From Phycisphaerales bacterium (GTDB lineage Bacteria > Planctomycetota > Phycisphaerae > UBA1845 > Fen-1342), in assembly GCA_016716475.1 (NCBI GenBank), contig JADJWG010000001.1, forward strand, positions 1,302,001-1,366,000: 64,000 nucleotides of DNA, read 5' to 3'. Shown here piece after piece: positions 41,908 to 51,190 of the stretch (position 1 is the first letter of the stretch; each line of letters begins with the position of its first letter). The position numbers and the translations under genes were made by a program. Under the pieces are notes generated by a model that saw only the letters and a list, made by a program, of their open reading frames with translations, was not told where the DNA came from and searched no databases.

Positions 41908-43851
41908 CGGCAGTGCGGTCACCGCGCGCTGGCGCTTCGCCTCGAGCAGGTCACGGAATTCCCGCAGGGGCGGGGGTTGTCCCTCGCTACCGATCCAAAG
42001 CCGATATACCCCCGTCTCCGCCCCGCGCTGATCCAGCGGCGGCCCCGGGCGCAAACTCACCTGCAAGGGTCCATCGAACGCAATCGGCGGCAATCCCTCG
42101 AGCACTCCCAGCCGGTACCACGCACGTGCCGTCAGCTCCATGTTCCATTCGGCGTGGCTGAGCGCTGTCGCGGTCGGGACATAAACCACCCACCCGATAT
42201 CGGGGGAGCGCTCAGGCCATTGAATGCGCGGCAGGAGTTGCGTCGTCTCATACCCGAACCACTCCGCGGCGGGCGGTCCATCCGGGGCGAGGATCAGGCG
42301 CGCGTCACGCCGCACCTGTCCACCGGCGAGCGGCAGTCCGGGCGCCCGCAAAGCCGCTTCGACGACGTCCTGCGGCGTGCTGCCAGTCACGATGTACGTC
42401 GCGAAGCGACTGGCATCGTTTACTGCGAGCGGATTGCTGTACTCGGTTGGATACAACGCCACGCCAAAGTGACGCGTTCCACCCTCGGCACGCAGCGCGC
42501 CGAGCTCAAGGTACAGGTACACCCAACTGCGCCCCTCACCACCCAACGCCAGGACGACCTCGGCGAGCGTAAGAGGGTTGACATCCGTGCCGGCGTCCGC
42601 AGCCTTCATCCGCTGCATGGCCTGCAACAACCCATCCGCAATACCGCGATCCGCCGGCGCCGCTTCGGCCCGCACCAACAGCTCGGCGGCGCTTCCCGGC
42701 CCGGTTCGCTCGGCGGCGCGCCGTGCGGCCCGGCGGCCTGCGTTGAAATCCGCCGCGAGAGGTTGCCGCCCGGCTTCCACCAGCCGGCCACTCGCCAGCC
42801 GCACGAGCCAGCCGTCGGACGCGGCATCCAACGCAGGCCACACTTCCGTGTTGACCGTACGTACTTCTCCCCAGAGCGCTTGCAGGCGGTTGAACACATC
42901 CGGGTCCACCGTCCCGCCGGCGGGGGGGGCCGCCGCGAGCATGCGCCCCAGCGCCGCCCAGAGGCGCAGGGCCTGATCGTCGAAATCCGCCGCCAGCGCC
43001 GCCCACGCTGCGGGCACATCGTCGTAAGGAATCTCACCAGGTTGCGCGGCGCGATCAAGTGGATCGAGACCCAAGGCGCGATCCAGCAGCGCCGCGGCCA
43101 ACTGGAAAACGCTGGCCACGGTGCCTTCGGAGGGTGCGTCCGCTTCATTCGCCGTCGCCTGCCAGCGGGTGTACTCGCTGACCAATTGCTGCTTGAGCGT
43201 CAGCAGGCGGGAGAACCCCGGTGTCTCCGTGGCCGCCAGTAAATCCGTCAAGACGCGGCGCGGGGCATCCCAGGCCGGCGGTTGAAACGTGCGTCCGCCC
43301 GGAAACACGAGCGTCGGCGCGACACCGCGCGCCAAGAGCGCGAACTTCTCTGCGGCTGTAGCGGCATGCAGGTTCTGCCCCTCAGCCCGCAGGGTCGCGA
43401 TCCGCTCCGATAGAACCGTCGGGTCGGACACTTCTAACAAGGGCCGCGGACCTGGGGGGCGGGGCGGTGGCGGCAGTAGCCATGTCAACTCGTAACCCGG
43501 ACAGGCCGCCAACCACGGTGCCAGCATTTCCGCCCGTTGTTGAGCCCGCGTCGCAAGATCCTGCGCTGCGTCCGCCACATCCTCTGTATCGAGTGCCGCG
43601 ATCCGCCGCGCCAGCCAGATGACCTGATCACACGGCGACGATAGCAGGCGGCTCAACGCAACGATCTGCTCGGCATCGGTCGGTGCAATTCCGGCCGCGA
43701 CCAGCAACTCGTCGAGCGCGGTGATTTCGTCCGCATTCCCCGGGCGTGGCAGGGTTGGACGCGGAACCGCCGCTTCCTGCGCCTGGGCCCACATGACGCC
43801 GTCGAGCGCCACGCTCACAGCGAGCAACAGCAGGACGGGCAGTCCGCGCAT
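41890..43851 (-). CDS. Large exported protein of unknown function
   Basis: 653 aa. A signal peptide (MRGLPVLLLLAVSVALDG) is followed by a mature protein with no recognised domain. Residues 40-260 are helical and leucine-rich. The middle (260-470) is Ala/Arg-rich. The last 200 residues look like a beta domain (HFGVALYPTEYS, GWVVYVPTATALS). The ATG at 43851 overlaps the stop of the small lipoprotein gene by one base (TGATG), so they are coupled. The two probably function together at the envelope, but their role is unknown. Confidence 0.65.
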   Translation of the reverse strand: MRGLPVLLLLAVSVALDGVMWAQAQEAAVPRPTLPRPGNADEITALDELLVAAGIAPTDAEQIVALSRLLSSPCDQVIWLARRIAALDTEDVADAAQDLATRAQQRAEMLAPWLAACPGYELTWLLPPPPRPPGPRPLLEVSDPTVLSERIATLRAEGQNLHAATAAEKFALLARGVAPTLVFPGGRTFQPPAWDAPRRVLTDLLAATETPGFSRLLTLKQQLVSEYTRWQATANEADAPSEGTVASVFQLAAALLDRALGLDPLDRAAQPGEIPYDDVPAAWAALAADFDDQALRLWAALGRMLAAAPPAGGTVDPDVFNRLQALWGEVRTVNTEVWPALDAASDGWLVRLASGRLVEAGRQPLAADFNAGRRAARRAAERTGPGSAAELLVRAEAAPADRGIADGLLQAMQRMKAADAGTDVNPLTLAEVVLALGGEGRSWVYLYLELGALRAEGGTRHFGVALYPTEYSNPLAVNDASRFATYIVTGSTPQDVVEAALRAPGLPLAGGQVRRDARLILAPDGPPAAEWFGYETTQLLPRIQWPERSPDIGWVVYVPTATALSHAEWNMELTARAWYRLGVLEGLPPIAFDGPLQVSLRPGPPLDQRGAETGVYRLWIGSEGQPPPLREFRDLLEAKRQRAVTALPLWVAR

Positions 43852-44123
43852 CAGCGACGCCCACTTCCAGCACGCGGCTGATCCACGGGACGACCGGCGG
43901 GCGGGGCCGCAGGTTGCCGCTCACCGGACATCTTGGCGCGTTCTTCCTGAATGGCGTCCTTGGCGCGATCGGCATCCGCACCGGCAATGACGGTCGTCTG
44001 GGAGTCATTCGATACCTGACCGGGCGGGGGAGCGTCGGCAGGAGTCGTCTGGCAACCCACCAAACCCGCGAGGAGGGCTATCCCTGTGGCGGCGGTGTAC
44101 CCGATCCAAATTCTGGCCCGCAT
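43851..44123 (-). CDS. Small lipoprotein
   Basis: 90 aa; AGGAGC lies upstream of the ATG at 44123. The signal ends LLAGLVGC, a lipobox. The mature part is about 65 residues of charged, probably unstructured sequence (DADRAKDAIQEERAKM), ending in a Pro/Gly/Arg stretch. It is coupled to the exported protein gene that follows by a TGATG overlap. No function can be assigned. Confidence 0.65.
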   Translation of the reverse strand: MRARIWIGYTAATGIALLAGLVGCQTTPADAPPPGQVSNDSQTTVIAGADADRAKDAIQEERAKMSGERQPAAPPAGRPVDQPRAGSGRR

Positions 44124-44430
44124 GGTTCGCGCTCCTGCTTCGGGGCGACCGTACCCCAAGAAAGTGTACGCGACGAAGGGCAGGTCTGCACGATGTCAAC
44201 CATCACAGGCCGTCATGCCATCCGTGGGATCCAAGTACCCCCGCGCGCCACGATGCTTGCAGCTTCAGCCGAGCAGTTTCAGAAATGCGCTGTGATTGGA
44301 GAACCGACTACAATCCACAACCGGGGGGCACGAGTACGGCGCAACGCAGCCGATTTCGTAGTATACTGCGTTTCGGACAAGGAAGTCCGCCCACCGAGCC
44401 GGCGAGCTCAGACTTGCGAGTAGTGCTGAA

Positions 44431-46044
44431 ATGACCACTCATCCCGGAACCGCTACCGTCACTGCCCCTGCGGCCGCCTCGCATGCCCCCCCACAGCGCG
44501 CCCGGCGGGTCGTCTGGGTCGTGCCGGTGTTACTCACGCTGGGGATTCTGGGAGCGGCCGGTGCCGGTTGGTTGCGCCCCTGGTTCCGCTCCGATGGCAG
44601 CGTCATTGATATGTTCGTTGTGGCACCCACCACGATGATGATCACCCTCAAGGAAGATGGAGAGCTGCGCCCGGTCCAATCGATCGAGATCAAGAACGAA
44701 GTGCAGGGGGAACGCGTGACGATCGAGTGGCTGGTTCCGGAAAGCACGCGTGTCAGCGCGGGAGACCTGCTGGTCAAGCTGGCCTCGGACGATATTCGTG
44801 ATCGGCTGGAGATGGACGAGCTCGAGTTGAGCAATGGCAAGACCGCGCTGGAGCAGGCCGAGAAGGAGCTCGAACTCACGCTGAGCGAAAACGAGAGTCG
44901 CATTCAGAAAGCCGAAATTGACCTGAAGATCGCCGAACTCGAGTACACCCGCTACACCGAGGGTGAATACGAAAAAGCGCTCAAGGCCATCAACATCAAC
45001 ATCCAGCAGACCGAGACCGACCTGGCCCGAAAGGAAGACGAGCTGGTGAAGAATCAGCGGCTCGAGGCGATGGGATTCGTTTCGCGGGCCAAGATTCAGG
45101 AGATCGAGGACACGATCGAACGCCTGAAGATGACGCTTTCACGCTACCAGCTCGAAAAAGCGATCCACGAGAACTACGAATGGGAGAAGAACAAGCTCGA
45201 ACGCTCTTCCGCCGTTGACCAGGCGCGGGATGAGCTCGAACGGGAGCGGGCCCGCGCGCAGTCCCGTGAATCGCAGGCCCGCGCCAAGGTGCAAGAGCAG
45301 TTCCAGGGGCTCGCCATTCGCGAGACACGCTACAACCGCCGCCGGGAACAGCTCGATCGCTGCGAAATTCGCGCCCCTGTCGATGGCGTCGTGCAGTACG
45401 GGGAGTCCGGCCGGGGCCGCGGCTGGCGCAGCGAGCGCGTGGGCGTCGGAGAGCAGGTCTTTCCAGGTCAGATCATCATGACCCTGCCCGACACGTCCCA
45501 GATGATGGTTTCCACGCGCATCCACGAAGCCGATCGTCACAAGGTCGGCGAGGGTCTGCGCTGCATCGTGACGGTGCCGGCGGTGCCCGGGCGCACCTTC
45601 ACCGGCACGGTCACCAAGATCGCCCGCTTTGCCGACTCGGAGCGAAGTTGGCTGAATCCGAACCTGAAGGAGCACGCGACAGAAATCCGCCTCGATGAAC
45701 ACGATCCGGCGCTGTCTCCAGGCGACACCGCTCGCATCGAAATCCTGATCGAGGAAGTGCGCGACGTACTCGCAGTACCTGTGCAGGCCATTTTCTCCCG
45801 CGGGCGCCAGCACTACGCCTTCGTGCAACGCGGCAATGACTCTGAGGTGGTATCCGTGGGCCTGGGTCGCGCCACGCCCACCATGGTGGAGATCACGGGG
45901 GGGCTGCAGGCCGGACAGCGCGTACTGATGGCGCCGACTGAACTTCAGCTTGCCAAGCTCCCCGCACCGGGCGAATCCACGGGCGAGGGCTTCAACGCGA
46001 CCGAGACCGCCGCCGCCGACACCGACGGAACCAGTGCCGGCTGA
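44431..46044 (+). CDS. HlyD-type periplasmic adaptor (membrane fusion protein)
   Basis: 537 aa. One membrane helix lies at about 28-50 (VVWVVPVLLTLGILGAAGAG). The lipoyl half-motif is at 80-125, and a very long coiled coil (about 130-305, with EYEKALKAININIQQTETDL and similar) forms the hairpin. The second lipoyl half (CEIRAPVDGVVQYG) is near 312, and a beta-barrel and membrane-proximal domain follow. Family members connect an inner-membrane ABC or RND transporter to an outer-membrane channel. Neither the pump nor the channel lies in this window. A PpiC/SurA-like foldase gene follows 47 bases later. Confidence 0.88.
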   Translation: MTTHPGTATVTAPAAASHAPPQRARRVVWVVPVLLTLGILGAAGAGWLRPWFRSDGSVIDMFVVAPTTMMITLKEDGELRPVQSIEIKNEVQGERVTIEWLVPESTRVSAGDLLVKLASDDIRDRLEMDELELSNGKTALEQAEKELELTLSENESRIQKAEIDLKIAELEYTRYTEGEYEKALKAININIQQTETDLARKEDELVKNQRLEAMGFVSRAKIQEIEDTIERLKMTLSRYQLEKAIHENYEWEKNKLERSSAVDQARDELERERARAQSRESQARAKVQEQFQGLAIRETRYNRRREQLDRCEIRAPVDGVVQYGESGRGRGWRSERVGVGEQVFPGQIIMTLPDTSQMMVSTRIHEADRHKVGEGLRCIVTVPAVPGRTFTGTVTKIARFADSERSWLNPNLKEHATEIRLDEHDPALSPGDTARIEILIEEVRDVLAVPVQAIFSRGRQHYAFVQRGNDSEVVSVGLGRATPTMVEITGGLQAGQRVLMAPTELQLAKLPAPGESTGEGFNATETAAADTDGTSAG

Positions 46045-46091
46045 TTCGGTCACCCTCTCACCGCACCCGCTCCGGACGGTATACTCCGGAC

Positions 46092-47381
46092 ATGGCACCT
46101 TCCCACACCATCCGCATGACGTGCCCGCTCCGTTTTCCGCTTGCCGTCGGCCTGCTGGCGGCAAGCTTGTTGCTGAGCGGCTGCCAGACGAACGAGCCCA
46201 CGCCCCCGCCGGAAGCCCGCCGCCCCGAGCTTCGCACGGAGCAGATGCTGGTAGCCGCCCGGGAAGAGCGCATCCGCCGCGGCGAAATCACGCCGGCTGG
46301 TGATGCCCATACGCAGCGCCAGGCCCCCGCCACCCGCGGCCAGGCCCCCACCGTCGCCGCTCCGGGCGCCATCGAAGGGGAAGTGCTCATCGTCAACGAC
46401 GCGGTAATCACCGTGTCGGAAGTGCTCTACCCGCTCCGGGATCGGCTCGCCGAATTGCGCCGTACCCGCACCGCGATCGGTTTCGCCGAAGAGGCCCGCA
46501 CGCTGATTCGACGCGAGGCGCAGGAGGAGATCGGTCGCCTGCTCATCTACCGTGAAGCCCACGGTCAACTCGACGAACAGCGCCGCCGTGCCTTCGACTT
46601 TGCGGTCGACCGTGAAACCGACGCCATCATCGCCCGCGACTTCGGCGGTAGCCAGGCCCGTTTTGACGACCACCTCCGGCAGTACGGCCTCACGCGGGAC
46701 TTGTGGCGGGGCGCCCTGTTGCGACGCCTGCTCGTGCAGCAGTACACCCGTGAGAAACTCATGCCTCAGGTGCAGGTCCGACGCGACGATCTCCTCGGTC
46801 ACTACCAGGCCAATCTGCCACGATATACGGCCTCGGAAACGCGCGAACTGCTCGTCATCGAGTTGCCGTTCGGCGCCTTTCTGCCCGAGGGGCAGGTGTG
46901 GGCCACCGCAGGTGAACGGGAACGGGCGGCCGCGCAGCTTCGCGCGACACGCGCCGCCCGTGAAGCCCACGCCGCACTCGCCGATCGGGCTTTCGCGGAG
47001 GTGGCGGCGGAGTTCTCCCGCAGTCCGAAAGCGGCCGCGGGTGGTTCCTGGGGCCGCATCGGCCGACCGCTGCAGGCCCCGTTCGATCAGCTCAGCACGC
47101 CCATCTTCCACTTCGCCGAGGGCCAGTACAGCGACGTGCTCGAGTTGCCCGACGGTCTCTACATCGCCGCTTGCGGTGCGATCGAACCGGCCACGCGACG
47201 CGACTTCCGCGAGGTTCAGGAAGAAATCCGCCGTGAACTGATGGAGAACCGCTTTCAACGCCTCTCCGTGACCTACATCATGAGACTCGCCGAGCACGCA
47301 ACCATTTCGGCACTCCAACCCTTCGTGGAAGCGGCCCTGCGTCACGCGCAGCAACCGGCCTTCGCCGCTGTTCAACCCTGA
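46092..47381 (+). CDS. SurA/PpiC-like peptidyl-prolyl isomerase lipoprotein
   Basis: 429 aa. A lipobox (LLLSGC) is at about residue 31. Residues 95-230 form a SurA-like N-terminal helical domain, opening IEGEVLIVNDAVITVSEVL. The parvulin-type core is at about 275-365, with FAEVAAEFSRSPKAAAGGSWGRI and IFHFAEGQYSDVLELPDGLYIA. The C-terminal helix (RREL onward) packs back on the chaperone domain. It probably assists outer-membrane or exported protein folding in the periplasm. It follows the HlyD-like gene and may share its transcript. Confidence 0.86.
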   Translation: MAPSHTIRMTCPLRFPLAVGLLAASLLLSGCQTNEPTPPPEARRPELRTEQMLVAAREERIRRGEITPAGDAHTQRQAPATRGQAPTVAAPGAIEGEVLIVNDAVITVSEVLYPLRDRLAELRRTRTAIGFAEEARTLIRREAQEEIGRLLIYREAHGQLDEQRRRAFDFAVDRETDAIIARDFGGSQARFDDHLRQYGLTRDLWRGALLRRLLVQQYTREKLMPQVQVRRDDLLGHYQANLPRYTASETRELLVIELPFGAFLPEGQVWATAGERERAAAQLRATRAAREAHAALADRAFAEVAAEFSRSPKAAAGGSWGRIGRPLQAPFDQLSTPIFHFAEGQYSDVLELPDGLYIAACGAIEPATRRDFREVQEEIRRELMENRFQRLSVTYIMRLAEHATISALQPFVEAALRHAQQPAFAAVQP

Positions 47382-47456
47382 TCCGCACCCGGCCACTCTT
47401 GGGCTGCGGCGCCTTCGGCTTGTTTCCGGGCTCGTCGGCGCGGTACGCTTAGTCGC

Positions 47457-48413
47457 ATGATGTTCGCCTACTCCCATACCGACGAATCGTCTCATGAAAC
47501 CCTGAATCGCCGCACGCTCCTGCGTCTCAGCATGCAGGCCGCAGCCGGCCTGGCACTGGCCGGACTGCCGCGCTTCGGACGTGCACAGACACCCGCGGCC
47601 AACCCGACCAGGAGTCCCGCCGTGACACCGAAGTTCCAGATCTCACTCGCCGCCTGGTCCGTGCATCGCCTGTTCTACGCCGGCAAACTTCCGCAGATCG
47701 AGCTCCCGAAGTTCTGCCGCGAGCAGCTCGACCTCGGCGGTCTCGAGCTGGTCAACTCCTTCTTCCCCAGCCCGCACTACCACTACTGCCGCGAACTGCT
47801 CAAGAAGGCCGCCGACCACGACGTCAGGATTCTGCTCATCATGTGTGATGCCGAAGGTAATCTCGCGGCGGCGGATGCGGCCGAACGCCGCCAGGCCGTC
47901 CGCAATCACCGCAAGTGGCTCGACATCGCGGCCGTGCTCGGCTGCCACTCGATTCGCGTCAACACCGGCCCCGGCGATCCGCAGGATGAAGATGCGTTGC
48001 AGCGCTGTGCCGAAAGCTGTGCTGCGCTGTGTGAACTGGCTCGCCCGGATAAGTTAAAAGTACTGATCGAGAACCATGGGGGGTTGTCTTCCGATCCGCG
48101 CGCCATCGTGAAGATCATCCAGTACGCAAAAGACCCGCTGCTGGGCACGCTGCCGGACTTCGGCAATTTCCCCCCGGCTATCGACCGTTACGAGGCCGTC
48201 CGGCAACTGATGCCGTACGCGCAGGCGGTCAGCGCGAAGTGCCACGAATTTGACGCGGACGGCAAGGAGATTCGCACCGACTATGCCCGGATGATGCAAG
48301 TTGTACTCGACGCCGGTTACAACGGCTGGGTCGGCATCGAATATGAGGGTCCGGACGCGGACGAGCTGGCGGGCATCCTCAAGTGCCGCGACCTGCTGCG
48401 TCGCTTCCAGTGA
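47457..48413 (+). CDS. Sugar phosphate isomerase/epimerase-like TIM barrel, TAT-type signal
   Basis: 318 aa. The signal has NRRTLLRLSMQAAAGLALAG, a twin-arginine type with RR followed by hydrophobics. The AP-endonuclease-2/xylose-isomerase-like barrel follows: ISLAAWSVHR near 62, GGLELVNSFF near 92, IRVNTGPG near 163, LIENHGG near 203, LPDFGNF near 231 and the metal-binding E in WVGIEYEG near 296. Members act on sugars, inositol or keto acids. Many Planctomycetota encode exported versions of unknown substrate. An in-frame ATG one codon later is an alternative start. Confidence 0.85.
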   Translation: MMFAYSHTDESSHETLNRRTLLRLSMQAAAGLALAGLPRFGRAQTPAANPTRSPAVTPKFQISLAAWSVHRLFYAGKLPQIELPKFCREQLDLGGLELVNSFFPSPHYHYCRELLKKAADHDVRILLIMCDAEGNLAAADAAERRQAVRNHRKWLDIAAVLGCHSIRVNTGPGDPQDEDALQRCAESCAALCELARPDKLKVLIENHGGLSSDPRAIVKIIQYAKDPLLGTLPDFGNFPPAIDRYEAVRQLMPYAQAVSAKCHEFDADGKEIRTDYARMMQVVLDAGYNGWVGIEYEGPDADELAGILKCRDLLRRFQ

Positions 48414-48553
48414 CGCTACCGCCGGCTTTCGCCCCCTTGCCGCGGGCTACGCGAAACGGGTGCGGGACCTGAAAATATCCCGCGGCCAGCCCCGAATCCC
48501 CCTTGGGTCCACACCCCGCCAACGGGCGTCGGTTGTAGCAGAGGAGCAGAGTG

Positions 48554-49231
48554 ATGAACATGGGTCCATCGGTCGTGGTCAACAAGGGCGGGTTCTTCAG
48601 TGCCATTGTGAAGGGTATCTTCGGTACGATCATCACCGTGATCATTTGCGGCACATTGATCGCCGTCTACGCGCTGAACACTGTGCAGGATCAGGCCGCC
48701 ACGGTGCTCATGCGGGCCTTCGACGGTGCGGAGCGGGTCATTACGATGTTGCCCGAATGGCAGCGCGCCCTGCCCCCACAGATCTCCGAAGCCCTCGACG
48801 ATCACCGGGCGCCGGATTACCGCGACCAGCTCACCATCACAACCGAAGCCGCCACCGAAAGCGAACGGCGCGGCCACAGCCGCGTGGTCGTGACAGTCGC
48901 AAACCAGGGCGCGGAAACGGTTTCGATGCTCGTATTGCGGGTCGTAACGCTGGACAGCAAGGGTGCGCCGGTTGGAGAAGATAGCGTCTACCTGGCAACC
49001 CCGGTCGCGTTCGATGGCGAGTGGCGCGGCCCGATCCTGCCCGGAAATACGCGCCGTGTGGCCGTCGCCATCCGCGGCAGCGCCGAGCGCGTTCAGGGGA
49101 TTGAGACCGAATTGGTAGACATACGGCTCTGGAACAGGGAACCCAAACCCGTACCCGCTGTGGCGGCATTTCCGACCTTGTCCACCCTGCCCGTGTTGCC
49201 TGATCAGGCAGATGTACCAGCCACACCCTGA
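48554..49231 (+). CDS. Single-pass membrane protein of unknown function
   Basis: 225 aa from the ATG at 48554, with GAGGAG upstream; a GTG precedes it in frame. One transmembrane helix (about 15-41, FFSAIVKGIFGTIITVIICG and onward) is near the N-terminus. A short helical region (45-80) follows. The C-terminal 130 residues look like a beta sandwich (TESERRGHSRVVVTVANQG, SMLVLRVVTLDSKGAPVG) with a proline-rich tail. No family is recognised. It is on the same strand as the TIM-barrel gene, 140 bases downstream. Confidence 0.65.
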   Translation: MNMGPSVVVNKGGFFSAIVKGIFGTIITVIICGTLIAVYALNTVQDQAATVLMRAFDGAERVITMLPEWQRALPPQISEALDDHRAPDYRDQLTITTEAATESERRGHSRVVVTVANQGAETVSMLVLRVVTLDSKGAPVGEDSVYLATPVAFDGEWRGPILPGNTRRVAVAIRGSAERVQGIETELVDIRLWNREPKPVPAVAAFPTLSTLPVLPDQADVPATP

Positions 49232-49366
49232 GGATGAATGCCGCTCCGGACTGGGGCGCCTACGGGTGGGCGACGCGGGACCTGAAAAGCCGCTTGAGGC
49301 CGCCCTTCGGCCGCCGCATCGCCGCATGCGGACCGTTTCGCCACCCTTCACAACCCGACTGATGCC

Positions 49367-49777
49367 CTACTCCCCTGCGCCGCGGCGTTGACGCTTGATC
49401 TCGCCGCGGCGGCGCTTCATGTCCATGCGGCGGCGCCGCGCAGCCGCCGTGGGGCGCGTGGATCGCCGTGCTTTCGGCACATGCAGCGCTTCGGCCAGCA
49501 GCACGAGCAAACGCTGCTCTGCAACCGCGCGATTGCCGCTTTGCGATCGTTCCTGTTGCGCGACGATGCGCAAACGTCCGTCCGCCGAGAGGCGGTTCTC
49601 AAGCCGCCGTGCGAGGCGGAGCTTCTCCTCCGGGGAGAATTCGGTGCAGGCCTCGAAGTGGAACAACAGCGTGGCGCGCGTGGCGACCTTGTTGACGTTC
49701 TGCCCGCCCGGACCACTGGCCGGATCATAGCGCAGCTCAATCCACGGCAGCAGTGTTTCGAGTGTGGGAATAAGCAC
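49367..49777 (-). CDS. arfB: Peptidyl-tRNA hydrolase ArfB (alternative ribosome rescue)
   Basis: 136 aa from a GTG at 49777. The GGQ motif of class I release factors is in YDPASGPGGQNVNKVATR (17-34), the catalytic element for peptidyl-tRNA hydrolysis. The basic C-terminal tail (from KARRSTRPTAAARRRRMD onward) enters the mRNA channel of stalled ribosomes. The length and lack of a stop-codon recognition domain match ArfB/YaeJ. It rescues ribosomes stuck on truncated mRNA. Confidence 0.92.
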   Translation of the reverse strand: MLIPTLETLLPWIELRYDPASGPGGQNVNKVATRATLLFHFEACTEFSPEEKLRLARRLENRLSADGRLRIVAQQERSQSGNRAVAEQRLLVLLAEALHVPKARRSTRPTAAARRRRMDMKRRRGEIKRQRRGAGE

Positions 49778-49913
49778 GTGCCACCCAACCTTGGCCTGGA
49801 ATACTCATGCACGCGCGGACAGGGTACCCACGCAGATGCGTCGCACGCCAGTCCCGAAACAGACCGACGGGCGACGCATCGTGTGTTGCGGAGAGGGCGC
49901 GGGCCGCGGGCCA

Positions 49914-49988
49914 TCAGCACAAGGCGATGTACGCGGCAAAGAAGTACACGACAATGCGAATACGCTGGGGGGTCCACATGAAGAGCAT
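49914..49988 (-). CDS. Possible 24-residue membrane peptide
   Basis: An AGGAGG seven bases before an ATG at 49988 opens a short frame. It encodes a basic patch, then VVYFFAAYIALC, a single hydrophobic helix. The frame ends at 49914. It lies between ArfB and a CAP gene on the same strand. The strong ribosome-binding site is the main evidence; conservation cannot be judged here. Confidence 0.4.
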   Translation of the reverse strand: MLFMWTPQRIRIVVYFFAAYIALC

Positions 49989-50228
49989 CTTTCGGCCTCC
50001 TGGGGCGATGCATCCGGCGGGCCAGAGGGCCCGCGGGACGGCGTTCTTTTCCTGCCAGGTTGTACGCCGGCCACCGGCGGTTTTCGACTTGGGTCGGCGC
50101 AAATGCACAGAAAGCGGCCTGGGCCGGAGTGTTATAGGCGGGGAAGGACGCCCGGTTGCAGAGGTCCGATCAAGGGTGCGAATGCCGGGGAAAACGCGCA
50201 AGGTATGCGCCGGGTCGGGCAGCGGACG

Positions 50229-51032
50229 CTACGCGCCGTGGTTGCATTCAGGATCGCTGAAGGGGCGATCGCGATACGGCTCATCTGCAAATGGACGGCC
50301 GAATTCCTGCACCCAGTAATACCCGTAGTCCCCTCCATAGCGGATGCCGATGCCGAGCTCGGTGAAGGCCGGGTTCAAAATATTCTCACGGTGGCAGGGG
50401 CTGGCCATCCAGGCTTCAAACACCTCCACGGGGGTGCGCTGCCCCGCGGCGAGATTCTCACCCACGATCCAGAAGTCGTAACCAAACTCGCGGCTTCGAT
50501 CTCCCAGCGCAGAGCCGGTGACCGGATTTTCGTGGGCAAAGAAACGGTAGAAAATCAATTCACACGCGTACTGGGTGGCCTGCGCCTCGAGCAGATTGTT
50601 CTGTTGCAGGGGCGCAAATCCCCGGGCCGCGCGGGCCTGGTTCACAAGTCGGAAGATCTCGGCCCGCCAGAATTGGACCTCCGGGGGCTCCTCACAGCCC
50701 GAGAACCTTGCCGTCAGGGCGTCGGGAACAGAGGTGACCTGGCTGCCGCCCACGAGCGTGCCCGTCCCGCCGTTGACGTCATCGAGGGCGGGAATCGCCG
50801 CTCCCGATCCGGGAGCACGCGGTCCGACGTCCGTGGTGCCGGGAACCGCAGTGGTCGTGCTGTTGCCGGAGCCCGAACCACGATTGCCCGAGCCGGAAGT
50901 CGTGGAAACATTGTCGAGTCCGGGAATTTCCTCGAACGGCGCCCGCGGACAACCCGCGGAAGTGAGCACCAAAAGCGTGCTCCAAAGTCCGAGTTGCAAC
51001 CCGATGCGCTTCACTGGAGCGCCTTTCCGCAT
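50229..51032 (-). CDS. CAP-domain (SCP/PR1, YkwD-like) lipoprotein
   Basis: 267 aa from the ATG at 51032; a GTG (VKRIGLQ) with GGAAAGG upstream is also possible. The lipobox is LTSAGC. A Ser/Thr/Gly/Pro-rich linker (35-95) leads to a CAP domain from about 115. The helix FRLVNQARAARGFAPL, FFAHENPVTG with the conserved His/Glu, then VGENLAAG and SPCHRENILNPAFTELGIGI, give all four family motifs. Bacterial CAP proteins are exported and may bind lipids or sugars; a catalytic role is unproven. It diverges from the PKD/WD40 gene. Confidence 0.88.
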   Translation of the reverse strand: MRKGAPVKRIGLQLGLWSTLLVLTSAGCPRAPFEEIPGLDNVSTTSGSGNRGSGSGNSTTTAVPGTTDVGPRAPGSGAAIPALDDVNGGTGTLVGGSQVTSVPDALTARFSGCEEPPEVQFWRAEIFRLVNQARAARGFAPLQQNNLLEAQATQYACELIFYRFFAHENPVTGSALGDRSREFGYDFWIVGENLAAGQRTPVEVFEAWMASPCHRENILNPAFTELGIGIRYGGDYGYYWVQEFGRPFADEPYRDRPFSDPECNHGA

Positions 51033-51190
51033 TTTGAGGCCCGGAAGAGGGGCGACCTCCCAAGGTCGCCGCACATCCATTATATCGTGCGAACAGAGTG
51101 GGTCGATTCGGCTCTTGAAGCGACTCCCTGCCCGCCCCATACTTACGACGCTGATGGGTCCGTGGTAGCCCTGTAGCGAGGAGTCCCTCG

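Noticed and set aside
41277..42161. 294-residue plus-strand frame across the PAP2 gene and its convergent neighbour
   Set aside because: The PAP2 frame has all three catalytic motifs; this one is Arg/Pro-rich with no domain.
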